Assembly: GCA_045613745.1 (NCBI GenBank)
Contig: JAZLBP010000002.1
Location: 1-64,000, forward strand
DNA: 64,000 nt
From: UBA940 sp045613745
GTDB lineage: Bacteria; Bacteroidota; Bacteroidia; Bacteroidales; Rikenellaceae
Reading direction: 5' to 3'
Positions 1 through 8,586 of the stretch are shown piece by piece (the first letter of the stretch is position 1; every line of letters starts with the position of its first letter). The notes under the pieces are model-generated. The model was not told the DNA's origin, ran no database searches, and saw only the letters and a list, made by a program, of their open reading frames with translations. The position numbers were made by a program, and so were the translations under genes.

Positions 1-1
1 T

Positions 2-838
2 GCAACAGGTCAGGCCTATTATCAAACCGATGGTAATGTGACTAATCAGGCGTGGAATCTGAATATCGGCAGTGGTAAATCCATTCGTTATGCCGTAATT
101 CATCGTGCCTGCTATCGACATTTCTATCATAGTAAATTAGGTTTCTTGAAAGCTGAGCCCGAAAACAGAAAGTTGAAGATTAGTTATATGCACGAATTTT
201 CGACCAATAGTTTTGTTGGAGCATTTGACCCTGGAAATAATGGGCTTGTTTCAGATATACATATATATAGAGGAAATAGTAGTGGTTCCATAGAAACCAC
301 AGATGAGGTTTTGGTAACAACATTCCACGAATTGGGCCACGCAAGTCATTATTTTAATACAACAGAAAGTAAATACAATAATACCGATAAAATGATTCAT
401 GAAGCATGGGCTTGCCTTAATGAGTACTGTCTTCTTAAGGAGGAATCTGAATACTTGGAAGATTGTAGTAATTTATTCTGGGGACAACAATATGATTTCA
501 CATCATCCAATTCATCAATTTATTGGGATGTCCAGTGGGAGAGTCATCTGCAATTATGGCCAGAATGCGAGGAACAAAATGGCGAATACGAATATTGCCC
601 CCTATTTATTGATTTAATCGATGATTACAATCAACGTATGGAATTCGGCAATGGAGTTGGTTATATTTATGATAATATCAAAGGATACACTCCTGTATTT
701 CTTAGTAATATTCTTCGAAATAATCAATATAATTACACTTCGTTAAAGGAGATAATAGGGGTTAATCTTCCTAATGGAATAACCCAAGAGGATATACAAA
801 ACTATTTCAGTCAATACGAACCTTATTGGATACAATAA
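2..838 (+). CDS. Zincin-like metallopeptidase, 3' part (5' end outside window)
   Basis: The reading frame is open to the first base, so the gene starts before the window; 278 residues are visible. A HELGH zinc-protease motif lies at visible residues 109-113 (nt 326-340), followed by a further His (HASHYF) and, about 20 residues later, HEAWACLNEY, a plausible third-ligand segment. This supports a zinc metallopeptidase fold; the family is not recognised and the substrate is unknown. The protein ends ...YEPYWIQ, and related tail fragments recur at 1240-1350 and 43612-43704. Base composition is AT-rich, unlike the flanking core genes, suggesting acquired DNA. A lipoprotein gene starts 3 nt after the stop. 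Confidence 0.7.
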   Translation, partial: ATGQAYYQTDGNVTNQAWNLNIGSGKSIRYAVIHRACYRHFYHSKLGFLKAEPENRKLKISYMHEFSTNSFVGAFDPGNNGLVSDIHIYRGNSSGSIETTDEVLVTTFHELGHASHYFNTTESKYNNTDKMIHEAWACLNEYCLLKEESEYLEDCSNLFWGQQYDFTSSNSSIYWDVQWESHLQLWPECEEQNGEYEYCPLFIDLIDDYNQRMEFGNGVGYIYDNIKGYTPVFLSNILRNNQYNYTSLKEIIGVNLPNGITQEDIQNYFSQYEPYWIQ

Positions 839-841
839 CTT

Positions 842-1237
842 ATGAAAAAAATATTTTTACTGTTGATAGCAATCGCCTCTTTTACAGCTTGCTTTGACGA
901 TAGTGGCGATAAGTCCAAAATCATTAAAATTGGCACCTACGCTAACGATGTGGACAAAAATTTAAGTTTGACTTTATATAGGGGCGGAGGGGTGTTCAAA
1001 GAGTATACAATCCCTGCAAATGACAAAATCGTATTTGAGGATGGCGACCCATTTATTTTAGTAGACAGTCTACGTGGCGTGTGGGCTGACGAACGTGAAT
1101 TTATGTGGGGTATAGAGGCAAGACAAACTTTTTTGAGTACTTGGAGATACCGCACATATATCGAAGAAAGAGCAATATCGGTATATACTTTTGTATTCAC
1201 AAAACAGATGTACGACGCGGCAACGCCGATTGAATAA
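842..1237 (+). CDS. Small lipoprotein of a local paralogous family (ATPIE tail)
   Basis: 131 residues with a signal peptide and lipobox Cys at residue 17 (FTAC), followed by FDDSGD; acidic residues right after the Cys are typical of surface-exposed Bacteroidetes lipoproteins. The middle matches nothing I recognise. The C-terminal stretch YTFVFTKQMYDAATPIE closely matches three other small lipoproteins in this window (1370-1816, 43169-43615, 43718-44173). It follows the metallopeptidase by 3 nt, so they are probably co-transcribed. Function unknown; low GC. Confidence 0.8.
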   Translation: MKKIFLLLIAIASFTACFDDSGDKSKIIKIGTYANDVDKNLSLTLYRGGGVFKEYTIPANDKIVFEDGDPFILVDSLRGVWADEREFMWGIEARQTFLSTWRYRTYIEERAISVYTFVFTKQMYDAATPIE

Positions 1238-1239
1238 CG

Positions 1240-1350
1240 AATAAACGAGCTAATAAACCTGCGGGGGTTACCGACGCAGATATAGATTATTACTTCTCTT
1301 ATATGGAACCATATTGGAATAGTGATACTGTAATGTTTGACTGGGAATAA
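1240..1350 (+). pseudogene. Remnant of a metallopeptidase C-terminus
   Basis: Reading the frame that ends with the stop at 1348-1350 gives ...KPAGVTDADIDYYFSYMEPYW..., which aligns with the tail of the peptidase at 2-838 (NGITQEDIQNYF..YEPYW). No start codon or upstream peptidase sequence is attached: it abuts the stop of the preceding lipoprotein. The best reading is the 3' end of a lost peptidase copy. The 52 nt at 1217-1268, spanning the lipoprotein end and the start of this remnant, are identical to 43595-43646. Confidence 0.65.
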
Positions 1351-1369
1351 ATAAAGTACATGTAAAATT

Positions 1370-1816
1370 ATGAAAAAGTTATTATTAGCACTATTTACCT
1401 CTGTATGTTTGGCAGCGTGTAACGATACTGGGGGTGAGCCGTGGGACATAAAGTATGTTAACCAAAGTGGTATGGATGTATATATCAAAGGATGGAGTTG
1501 GCATAGAGATACTCTTATTCGCTACGAAAGCGACCTTCGATGCATTAAAAACGGAAAAACTTATGTGTTTCATACTTGCACGAATTGTTATGGAGAAAGA
1601 GAAAATGGATATCTGTATAGCGACACGGTTTTGATTCGTTTTGGTAGCGAACGAGAGCTAATATATGGTTACAATGATGCTGGTACGCCCGCCAAGATGG
1701 AGAATTATGACTTTATTCCCAAGTCCCGTTTCAAGGGTGTGGATACATATGTATTCACCTTCACCCCCGAAATGTACGACGCGGCAACACCCATCGACCA
1801 ACCCGCCGAGGAGTAA
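1370..1816 (+). CDS. Small lipoprotein of a local paralogous family (ATPIDQP tail)
   Basis: 148 residues; lipobox Cys at residue 17 (CLAAC). The body contains DIKYVNQSGMDVYIKGW, a Cys-containing HTCTNC segment and DTVLIRFGSERELIYGY. It is clearly paralogous to 43169-43615: the 80 nt at 1673-1752 are identical to 43487-43566. The tail MYDAATPIDQPAEE matches the end of 43718-44173 rather than that of its closest body relative, so the family looks mosaic. Followed by a strong bidirectional terminator. Function unknown. Confidence 0.82.
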   Translation: MKKLLLALFTSVCLAACNDTGGEPWDIKYVNQSGMDVYIKGWSWHRDTLIRYESDLRCIKNGKTYVFHTCTNCYGERENGYLYSDTVLIRFGSERELIYGYNDAGTPAKMENYDFIPKSRFKGVDTYVFTFTPEMYDAATPIDQPAEE

Positions 1817-1832
1817 AACCACAAACATATCA

Positions 1833-1872
1833 CACGAAAAAGGCTGCCCCACTGCGGGACAGCCTTTTTCGT
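1833..1872. terminator. Bidirectional terminator, lipoprotein / YeiH transporter
   Basis: Arms CACGAAAAAGGCTG and CAGCCTTTTTCGTG surround a further GC-rich stem (CCC/GGG). T tracts on both strands suit the convergent genes ending at 1816 and 1896. Confidence 0.85.
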
Positions 1873-1895
1873 GTATAATGCACCGCCAATGCGCA

Positions 1896-2864
1896 CTACA
1901 TTATAATAATATAGGCCAAGGTAGTGGCGCTGATGATTACCCAGAGGGCGACACCCAGCACAAGGGGTTTGAGGCCCACGGCTTTCAGCACGTCGGTCGA
2001 GAGGGATGCGCCGATGAAAAACATCGTAATAATTAAACCTTTGCGCGCGAGGCCTGCAATCGCCTTACCCACTTGGGGTACGCCATCCAGCATATAGGTA
2101 TTCAGCACAATCGCTACAACAAACCAAAGGATAAACCACGGAATGGTGATTTTCTTGCCATCGCCCTTGAAGATAAGCGACGTCGCAAGAGCCAGAGGGA
2201 TAATCCACAGCGCGCGTGTCAGTTTGATGGTGGTGGCAACTTGAAGCGCCTCCTCGCCATAGGCCGATGCCGCGCCCACAACCGAGCTTGTGTCGTGGAT
2301 TGCGATGGCCGCCCACACGCCAAACTCCTGTTGGGATAGTCCCAGCCACTCGCCCAGCACGGGGAACACAAACAAGGCGATGGCGTTGAGTACGAATATC
2401 GTTGCCAGCGCTACCGACATATCGCTCTCTTTGGCTTTGATGACGGGGCCCACGGCGGCAATAGCGCTACCGCCACAGATGGCCGTGCCCGAGCTGATGA
2501 GGTACGAGGTGTCGCGGTTCAGTTTCAGCACCTTGCAGCCGATGAGCATACCAAGAATCATTGTGCCGACAACCGAGATGATGGTGAACATCATACCCTC
2601 CTTGCCCGAGGCCAGCGAGGCTTGGAGGTTCATTCCGAAGCCCAGACCCACGACCGAGTATTGCAGCAGTTTTTTGGATACCTTCTTGTTGAATTTGGGA
2701 TAGGCCTGTCCGCACAGCAGCGCAAATGCCAAACCCAAAAACAGAGCGACGGGAGGTGTAACCCACGACGCAAGGAACGCCACGCTTGGCACATAACCTG
2801 CCAATAGACATAGGGTTAGGACGGCAACTATGCCGACATAGAGGATTTGGTTGTAGTTTTTCAT
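1896..2864 (-). CDS. YeiH/UPF0324-family putative sulfate exporter
   Basis: 322 residues, almost entirely hydrophobic helices (about ten). Family signatures include GLGFGMNLQASL, ISSGTAICGGSAIAAVGPVI and AIAIHDTSSVVGAASAYG, typical of the PF03601 (YeiH) membrane proteins often annotated as sulfate exporters; the substrate is rarely proven. It is the last gene of a minus-strand group after tmk and the DoxX-type protein, 24 nt from the latter, so co-transcription is likely. Confidence 0.88.
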   Translation of the reverse strand: MKNYNQILYVGIVAVLTLCLLAGYVPSVAFLASWVTPPVALFLGLAFALLCGQAYPKFNKKVSKKLLQYSVVGLGFGMNLQASLASGKEGMMFTIISVVGTMILGMLIGCKVLKLNRDTSYLISSGTAICGGSAIAAVGPVIKAKESDMSVALATIFVLNAIALFVFPVLGEWLGLSQQEFGVWAAIAIHDTSSVVGAASAYGEEALQVATTIKLTRALWIIPLALATSLIFKGDGKKITIPWFILWFVVAIVLNTYMLDGVPQVGKAIAGLARKGLIITMFFIGASLSTDVLKAVGLKPLVLGVALWVIISATTLAYIIIM

Positions 2865-2888
2865 TTTGTGTAAGGGTTGTACTGCGCG

Positions 2889-3983
2889 CTATATATCACG
2901 GCAGTTGAGCTTTTGGGTGATGACGCCGTCGCGGAGGGTTACAACACCCGCCTTGGCGCGCAGCATTGTCATCTGGGTTGTCGCGTCGATGTTGTAGAGC
3001 GGAACGGCACAGCCTCCCAGTGTGATGGTTTGCACCCCTTCGAGCGGTGTGGAGGTGGTGGCAACAACCTCCTCACCCGCAGCTACGGCGCGAGCCACAA
3101 AGGCGGCCATTCGCTCGGCACAACGCGCGTCGAACATTTCGAACTTACTAATGCATAGCAGGTGAATAACGCCTTCTGTTTCAAGAATTTCGGCCGTGTG
3201 GTCGCCCTCGGAGTCGAATACCGAGAACTCGCCCAGCGACATATTGCGGCCACCCGCGCTCACCTCACGGCTCTCGACAAACTCCCACACCGAGGTGTCG
3301 TACCACTCGGTGTCGCACTCGCCAAACTCGCGCAGCTCGCCACTCTCCAAATTGCGGCACACAAACACCGCATTCACCTCGCTCTCGGCAGCCAACTCGG
3401 CGCGCAGGTTAACTCCCACCTTGTAGGGCAAGAAATCAATCAGCGGCAGGTGGCGGTAGCAGTAGGTGCCGAGTCCGAATGCGGCGGCCGCAACGACCAC
3501 TGTTTTAATCACTTCGGCGCGCGAAAAACGCCACAACTCGCCACCGCGGGTTCTCCACCACACGAGCAGCGACATCGGCCACAGAACAAGGTTTTTATAG
3601 AATGTTTGCCAATTAGTCAACTTTACGGCATCGCCAAAGCAACCGCAATCCTCGACCGTACCCCAACCTGCGATATAGAGTGTCAGTGCTGTGAACGCCG
3701 TCATTGCGGCCAGCGAGAGAATCGACACCAGCGGCGTGCGCACTCGGAGCAGCAACAGCAATCCGAGGATAAGCTCGGCAGCGCACAGCAGAATGGCAAA
3801 GCCAAAGCGGTAGCCACCCACCCAATCCAAGCCGAAGGAGTGGAGGTATTCGCCCACCTTGATGGCTGTGCCCCACGGATCAACGGTCTTGACAAAGCCC
3901 GAGAAGACAAACACCACACCAAGAATTACTTGGCAGATGGTGGCGGCGATGGTCAGAGTTTTTTGTTTAGCGGTCATCGGCAT
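2889..3983 (-). CDS. DoxX/MauE-type membrane protein (BT_3928-like)
   Basis: 364 residues. The N-terminal ~150 residues form a four-helix membrane domain (ILGVVFVFSGFVKTVDPWGTAIKVGEYL) of the DoxX type, with a Cys pair in VEDCGCFGDAV, as in MauE-like redox-associated proteins. The remaining ~200 residues are predicted outside the membrane and lack a recognised motif. NCBI groups such Bacteroidetes proteins as the BT_3928 family; the role is unknown but may be redox. It lies 9 nt after tmk on the same strand. Confidence 0.8.
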   Translation of the reverse strand: MPMTAKQKTLTIAATICQVILGVVFVFSGFVKTVDPWGTAIKVGEYLHSFGLDWVGGYRFGFAILLCAAELILGLLLLLRVRTPLVSILSLAAMTAFTALTLYIAGWGTVEDCGCFGDAVKLTNWQTFYKNLVLWPMSLLVWWRTRGGELWRFSRAEVIKTVVVAAAAFGLGTYCYRHLPLIDFLPYKVGVNLRAELAAESEVNAVFVCRNLESGELREFGECDTEWYDTSVWEFVESREVSAGGRNMSLGEFSVFDSEGDHTAEILETEGVIHLLCISKFEMFDARCAERMAAFVARAVAAGEEVVATTSTPLEGVQTITLGGCAVPLYNIDATTQMTMLRAKAGVVTLRDGVITQKLNCRDI

Positions 3984-3992
3984 CGGGGGTGT

Positions 3993-4667
3993 TTAGCGTG
4001 TTTGGATGGTTGCGATAATGCGCTTGTGAATGGCCTCGGGCGAATCCATTTCGTCGGCTCCATTGCTGCAATCAATCACAAATAACGCCTCGTCGGTGGT
4101 TGCGGCATCCAGATAGACCTGACGCACGGCGCGTTGTAGGTCGAGCGAGGCTTCGTGGATATCCTCGCCACCTTGCAGGTAGTCGCGGTCGTCGCCTTCG
4201 CGCACTGCTGTCAGTTTGCGCTCGGTGAACTTGAAGGGAACATCCAGGAACAACGACAAGTCGGGTTGCGGAATTTTAAATTCTCCGAACTCGGTCGTTA
4301 AAATCCACTCTTTGAGGGCTTTGCGAGCTTCGGCGTCAGCCACCTTGGCGCATTGGTAGCCCACATTCGAATAGACATAGCGGTCAACAATAACCACCTT
4401 ACCCTCGGCCAGCCAGCCGCGAATCATACGCGCAGCGTCGGCGCGGTCGCCCGCATAGAGCAGAGCCACCAGATAGGGATTTACTTGGTCGATGCCGCCA
4501 AATTCGCCACGCAGGAAACGGGCAATAAGGTCGCCATATACAGGAGCCTCAAATCGCGGAAAGTGCAGACGTACGCACTCCTTGCCTTGGGCTTTGAAAT
4601 ACTCTTCGAGCAGAGCTATCTGTGTCGATTTGCCGGCGCCATCGACGCCTTCCAAAACTATAAACAT
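3993..4667 (-). CDS. tmk: Thymidylate kinase
   Basis: 224 residues. Phosphorylates dTMP to dTDP for DNA synthesis. P-loop GVDGAGKST at residues 7-15, DRYVYSN (the DR[YH] dTMP-site motif) and a lid-region Arg-rich stretch are present; length is normal. It heads the minus-strand group with the DoxX-type protein and YeiH. A promoter-like box lies 31-38 nt upstream. Confidence 0.96.
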   Translation of the reverse strand: MFIVLEGVDGAGKSTQIALLEEYFKAQGKECVRLHFPRFEAPVYGDLIARFLRGEFGGIDQVNPYLVALLYAGDRADAARMIRGWLAEGKVVIVDRYVYSNVGYQCAKVADAEARKALKEWILTTEFGEFKIPQPDLSLFLDVPFKFTERKLTAVREGDDRDYLQGGEDIHEASLDLQRAVRQVYLDAATTDEALFVIDCSNGADEMDSPEAIHKRIIATIQTR

Positions 4668-4697
4668 ACGCAGTTGTCGGTTTTGTAGTTATAACCA

Positions 4698-4729
4698 CAA
4701 AGATAATAAAAATACCGTTCGATTGACAA
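4698..4729 (-). promoter_or_regulatory. Promoter of tmk
   Basis: On the minus strand TATCTTTG (4698-4705) matches the Bacteroidetes -7 box TAnnTTTG; TTG at 4727-4729 lies 21 bp upstream. Confidence 0.65.
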
Positions 4730-4788
4730 GGCCGCAGAGCAAATGCCGAAAAAAATAGGTGAAAGTGTACAAACTGAATTATAATTTG

Positions 4789-4796
4789 TATATTTG
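4789..4796 (+). promoter_or_regulatory. -7 box before the alpha/beta hydrolase
   Basis: TATATTTG fits TAnnTTTG. The predicted transcript starts near 4803, which excludes the GTG at 4796 as start codon and favours the ATG at 4823. Confidence 0.5.
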
Positions 4797-4822
4797 TGCT
4801 AATAAACCCACTTGTTTTGACG

Positions 4823-5608
4823 ATGACCGTAGGCGAACATACAATACTTATCGACGGATTGCGATTCCACTTCCGCGTAAGCGGCGAGGGTGCCGACGTC
4901 GTGCTGCTGCACGGCTGGGGCTGCTCCACCGACATCTGGAAGGCTGTCGAGGCTGAACTTTCCAAAAACTTCAAGGTCTGGAACATCGACTTTCCGGGCT
5001 TCGGACTGAGCGAGGCACCCACCACACCGTGGGGTGTCGAGGAGTACACGCGTAACTTCGAGCAGTTTTGCGCAATGAACTCCATCAGTCGTCCCACACT
5101 TATCGGCCACTCGTTTGGCGGCCGCGTGTCGATTGTGTTTGCGTCGCGCAACGAGGTGGAGAAGATAGTGCTGGTGGATGCCGCAGGTGTACTTCCCCCG
5201 CGCGGACTGAAATACTACGCCAAGGTTTACTCCTACAAGGCTATGAAATTCCTTGCCCCTCTGCTGCTCGGCAAGGAGCGTGGCAAGGAGGTTATCGACC
5301 GTCGCCGTCGTGCATCGGGTTCGAGCGACTACAATGCATTGCCCGAGGCTATGCGCGGAACTTTCATCCGCGTGGTAAACCAGGACCTCTGCCCCTATAT
5401 GCCCACAATCAAGGCTCCCACGCTGTTGGTGTGGGGTAGCAACGACACCGCAACTCCGCTGTCGGACGCCAAGGTTATGAACTCGCTTATCGACGATTCG
5501 GGTCTGGTGGTGTTTGAGGGTGCGGGACACTACTCGTTCCTCGAACAACCTGCGAGATTTAATATTGTGATTTCCAACTTCCTCGGAGTTGACAAATTAG
5601 TACGCTAA
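4823..5608 (+). CDS. Alpha/beta-fold hydrolase
   Basis: 261 residues from ATG 4823 (MTVGEHTILIDG). A GTG at 4796 would extend it, but that overlaps the promoter box. Family features are the oxyanion segment LLHGWG, nucleophile elbow GHSFGG (Ser within LIGHSFGGRVS), a late Asp (GSNDTATP) and catalytic His in GAGHYSFLEQP. This is the classical Ser-Asp-His triad; the substrate cannot be told. Five nt separate it from the MurF-like gene, so they probably form an operon. Confidence 0.88.
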   Translation: MTVGEHTILIDGLRFHFRVSGEGADVVLLHGWGCSTDIWKAVEAELSKNFKVWNIDFPGFGLSEAPTTPWGVEEYTRNFEQFCAMNSISRPTLIGHSFGGRVSIVFASRNEVEKIVLVDAAGVLPPRGLKYYAKVYSYKAMKFLAPLLLGKERGKEVIDRRRRASGSSDYNALPEAMRGTFIRVVNQDLCPYMPTIKAPTLLVWGSNDTATPLSDAKVMNSLIDDSGLVVFEGAGHYSFLEQPARFNIVISNFLGVDKLVR

Positions 5609-5613
5609 CCGCA

Positions 5614-7170
5614 ATGAATATTACGCTTATACTACAAATAGCAGCTCTTGCAGCCACTGCGCTGTGCCTTGTTTTTCGCTTGAAATACGAAACCCAGATG
5701 GCGCAACAAAACTCCTATCGTATGAACCGATACGGCAAGTGGTTGTGGGGCGATCTGACCAGCACTGTGCGAATGACCGACTTGATGTTGTTCGGTATTA
5801 TGCCCGTCTTTGTTGGCAATCCCTGGATGCTTGGCGGTGTGTTTTTCATAAACATCCTCAAAACCACCAAGGAGCTCAAACGCAAGTTCAAGAAGCCGTT
5901 GGTCTATACCCCGAGGGTGAAACGCACTCTCGCTGTTGAGGGTGCGCTGGTTGTGCTGTGGGTTGTGGCTGCGGCCGTTGTGGGTGGTATGAATCACGCA
6001 ACGATGGCTATGCAGGCGGCGGTGGTGATTGCTCCGCTGATTACTATGGCGGCATTTGCTGTGCTGACCCCCGTCGAGAAGGCGATTAACCGCTGGTACT
6101 ACAACGACGCGGTGAGAATTCTGCGCAGTATGCCCAACTTGAAGATTATCGCCATCACTGGCAGCTATGGCAAGACCAGCACCAAGCACTATTTGTATCG
6201 CATCCTGTCGGAGAAGTACAACGTGCTGATGACCCCCGGTAGCTTCAACACCACATTAGGCGTCATCCGTACTATCAGGGAATATTTAAAACCCTATCAC
6301 GAGGTGTTTATCGTGGAGATGGGTGCCAAACAGGTGGGTGATATTCAAGAGATTTGCGAGTTGGTGCACCCCTCGATGGGTATCATCACTGCGGTGGGCG
6401 AACAACACTTGGAGAGTTTCGGCTGTATCGAGAATGTGCAACGCACCAAGTTTGAGTTGGTAGATGCCCTGCCCGCCGACGGTTTGGCAGTGTTGAACGA
6501 CGATTTCAAATATATTCGTGAACGCAAGGTGGAGAATGTGCGTGCGGTGCGCTATGGCAACAACGCCGAGTACAACGTGCTCAACACTCGCTACGCCGAC
6601 GATGGCACACACTTCACCGTGGGCAACAACGCTGGTTGGTCGCTCGATCTGCGTACACAGCTCGTAGGCAAGTACAACCTGTCGAACACCTTGGCGGGAT
6701 GCATCATTGCGCGTGAGTTGGGTCTTTCGGACGACGAAATTCGCATCGCTGTGGCCGACATTCAGCAGGTGGAACACCGCCTGAGTATTCGTCGCGCGGG
6801 CGGATTGACCATCATTGATGATGCATTCAACTCCAACCCCCACGGCTCGGCTATGGCCTTGGAGGTGTTGGCGACATTCACCTCTGGCAAGCGCATTGTA
6901 ATAACACCCGGTATGATTGAGCTTGGCGCAGGACAGCGCGAGCACAACCGCACACTGGGACAAAATATGGCAGCATCGTGTGATGTGGCTATCGTGGTGG
7001 GAGAATTCAACCGCGATGCCATAGTAACAGGTTTGGTTGATGGAGGATTCCCCGCCGAACAAACCATCGTAGTATCGAGCTTCGCCGAAGCAACAGTCAA
7101 ACTGCGCGAAATCGCAGCCCCAGGCGACACCGTACTCTACGAAAACGACCTGCCCGATACGTTTAAATAG
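5614..7170 (+). CDS. Membrane-anchored MurF-like Mur ligase
   Basis: 518 residues. Residues 1-155 hold about four hydrophobic helices (about 3-21, 57-80, 107-124, 133-152). The rest is a Mur ligase: ATP loop ITGSYGKTSTK near residue 183, a central domain with VEMGAKQVGDIQEI and AVGEQHLESFG, and a C-terminal domain with DDAFNSNPHG. The NSNP motif and overall order resemble MurF, which adds D-Ala-D-Ala to the UDP-MurNAc-tripeptide; ddl lies 2.7 kb downstream. Soluble MurF has no such membrane part. It may be the peptidoglycan MurF or a related amide ligase working at the membrane. Confidence 0.85.
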   Translation: MNITLILQIAALAATALCLVFRLKYETQMAQQNSYRMNRYGKWLWGDLTSTVRMTDLMLFGIMPVFVGNPWMLGGVFFINILKTTKELKRKFKKPLVYTPRVKRTLAVEGALVVLWVVAAAVVGGMNHATMAMQAAVVIAPLITMAAFAVLTPVEKAINRWYYNDAVRILRSMPNLKIIAITGSYGKTSTKHYLYRILSEKYNVLMTPGSFNTTLGVIRTIREYLKPYHEVFIVEMGAKQVGDIQEICELVHPSMGIITAVGEQHLESFGCIENVQRTKFELVDALPADGLAVLNDDFKYIRERKVENVRAVRYGNNAEYNVLNTRYADDGTHFTVGNNAGWSLDLRTQLVGKYNLSNTLAGCIIARELGLSDDEIRIAVADIQQVEHRLSIRRAGGLTIIDDAFNSNPHGSAMALEVLATFTSGKRIVITPGMIELGAGQREHNRTLGQNMAASCDVAIVVGEFNRDAIVTGLVDGGFPAEQTIVVSSFAEATVKLREIAAPGDTVLYENDLPDTFK

Positions 7171-7174
7171 GACT

Positions 7175-7384
7175 GTTCTTTTTGAGCCATCAAAACTCGC
7201 AGGCCGAGAGAAATAGCTGCCGCCCTTATCCCAAAAGTTTAGGAGCCAGAACGGCAGTAGTAAAAGTGGCTATGCCACCGCAGACCGGGGGATTAAATAT
7301 CGCCCAAACCCCACAAGGGGGTATGGCGATATTTATAGAATCCACGGCTGGGATTATTTGGTTCTTTTGGGCGTCCAAAAGAAC
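7175..7384 (+). repeat. Hairpin-capped intergenic element, copy A (short form)
   Basis: About 210 bp filling the gap between the Mur ligase and the homocysteine operon. The left end is GTTCTTTTTGAGCCATC, the reverse complement of the right end of other copies. The right end is a perfect 10-bp hairpin (GTTCTTTTGG / CCAAAAGAAC, 7361-7384). The core at 7280-7360 has CAGACCGGGGG and a stem AAATATCGCC (7295-7304) / GGCGATATTT (7325-7334) enclosing CCCC-ACAA-GGGG. It lacks the ~290-bp second domain of copies B and C. Confidence 0.7.
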
Positions 7385-7422
7385 GAATAAAAAGAAGATA
7401 TAACAAACAACACCATATAACT

Positions 7423-8574
7423 ATGACAAAGAGTTATCAGGAGATTAATGAGAAGATCCGTAAGGGTACGGCTGTTGTGATGACGGCTGAGGAGGTGGCA
7501 CAGCTTGCCGAGACTCTTTCGCCCAAGGAGATATTGAAACGTGTGGACGTTGTAACCACAGGTACTTTTGGTGCTATGTGTTCGTCGGGTGCGTTCCTCA
7601 ACTTCGGACACCCCTCGCCTGCAATCCGTATGGAGCGCATCGAGCTTAATGGTGTGCCTGTGAGTGGTGGTCTGGCGGCTGTGGATACCTATGTGGGTGT
7701 CACCGATTGCAACCCCGCAAACCCCAACTATGGCGGTGCTCACATCTTGGAGGACATCATCGCAGGCAAGGACATCGTGTTGGAGGCTTGGGGTAAGGGT
7801 ACCGACTGCTATCCCCGCAAGCACGTCAAGACCATTGTCAACCGCGACACCCTCAACGAGGCTATTCTGTGCAGCCCTCGTAACGCCTACCAAAACTATA
7901 ACGTGGCAACCAACACCACCGACCGCATAAAATATACCTATATGGGTACTCTGCTGCCCCATATGCGTAACGCGACCTACTCGACTTCGGGCGAGCTGTC
8001 GCCTCTGCTGAACGACCCCGAGTGCCGTACCATCGGTATGGGTACACGCATCTTCCTGGGCGGTACACAGGGCTATGTGGCTTGGAATGGTACACAGTTC
8101 AACACCACCAAACCCACCAATGAGTATGGTATTCCCATCGGTAATGCCCGTACCATTGCCACCATCGGTAACTTAAAGGATATGAGCACCGAGTTTGTTC
8201 GCGGCGCGGCTTTCGAGAAGTATGGCACAACCCTCTATATGGGTATTGGTGTGCCCATCCCCGTGTTGGACGAGGATATGGCACTTCGCGTGTCGATTCG
8301 CAACCGCCAAATCGAGACCAATGTTCAGGACTACGGTAACGGCTACACCCACCTCGGAACCACCAACTACGAGGCTCTGCGTTCGGGTAGCATCGAGGTA
8401 GGCGGCAAGACTATCCGCACTGCACCTCTGTCGAGCCTCTACAAGGCGCGCATCATTGCCTCGACACTCAAAGACTGGATTGAGCGCGGAGAGTTCACCC
8501 TCACCGAGCCCGTGCGTCCTATGCCGAGTGTGTCAGGCGTAGGCCCTCTGAAAATCGTCGAAGTGGAAGAGTAA
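7423..8574 (+). CDS. DUF39 homocysteine biosynthesis protein (L-aspartate semialdehyde sulfurtransferase)
   Basis: 383 residues. Matches COG1900/DUF39 (MA1821-type): TTGTFGAMCSSGAFLNFGH near the N-terminus, NYGGAHILEDI, CYPRKH and GTRIFLGGTQGYVAWNGTQ. In methanogens this family, with the NIL-ferredoxin, is needed to make homocysteine from aspartate semialdehyde and sulfide. Conserved Cys residues (in CSSGAF, TDCNP, DCYPR) may carry sulfur. It is the first gene of a three-gene operon whose leader contains repeat element A. Confidence 0.92.
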   Translation: MTKSYQEINEKIRKGTAVVMTAEEVAQLAETLSPKEILKRVDVVTTGTFGAMCSSGAFLNFGHPSPAIRMERIELNGVPVSGGLAAVDTYVGVTDCNPANPNYGGAHILEDIIAGKDIVLEAWGKGTDCYPRKHVKTIVNRDTLNEAILCSPRNAYQNYNVATNTTDRIKYTYMGTLLPHMRNATYSTSGELSPLLNDPECRTIGMGTRIFLGGTQGYVAWNGTQFNTTKPTNEYGIPIGNARTIATIGNLKDMSTEFVRGAAFEKYGTTLYMGIGVPIPVLDEDMALRVSIRNRQIETNVQDYGNGYTHLGTTNYEALRSGSIEVGGKTIRTAPLSSLYKARIIASTLKDWIERGEFTLTEPVRPMPSVSGVGPLKIVEVEE

Positions 8575-8586
8575 AATTTGCTGAAA

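Noticed and set aside
937..1488. 183-codon minus-strand frame in the first low-GC island
   Set aside because: Crosses two lipoprotein genes with clear signal peptides; chance open frame in AT-rich DNA.
4796..4822. GTG start giving a longer alpha/beta hydrolase
   Set aside because: It overlaps the TATATTTG promoter box, so it would not be in the mRNA.
7182..7403. 73-codon frame inside repeat element A
   Set aside because: Begins and ends in the hairpin caps; copies B and C do not keep a frame there.
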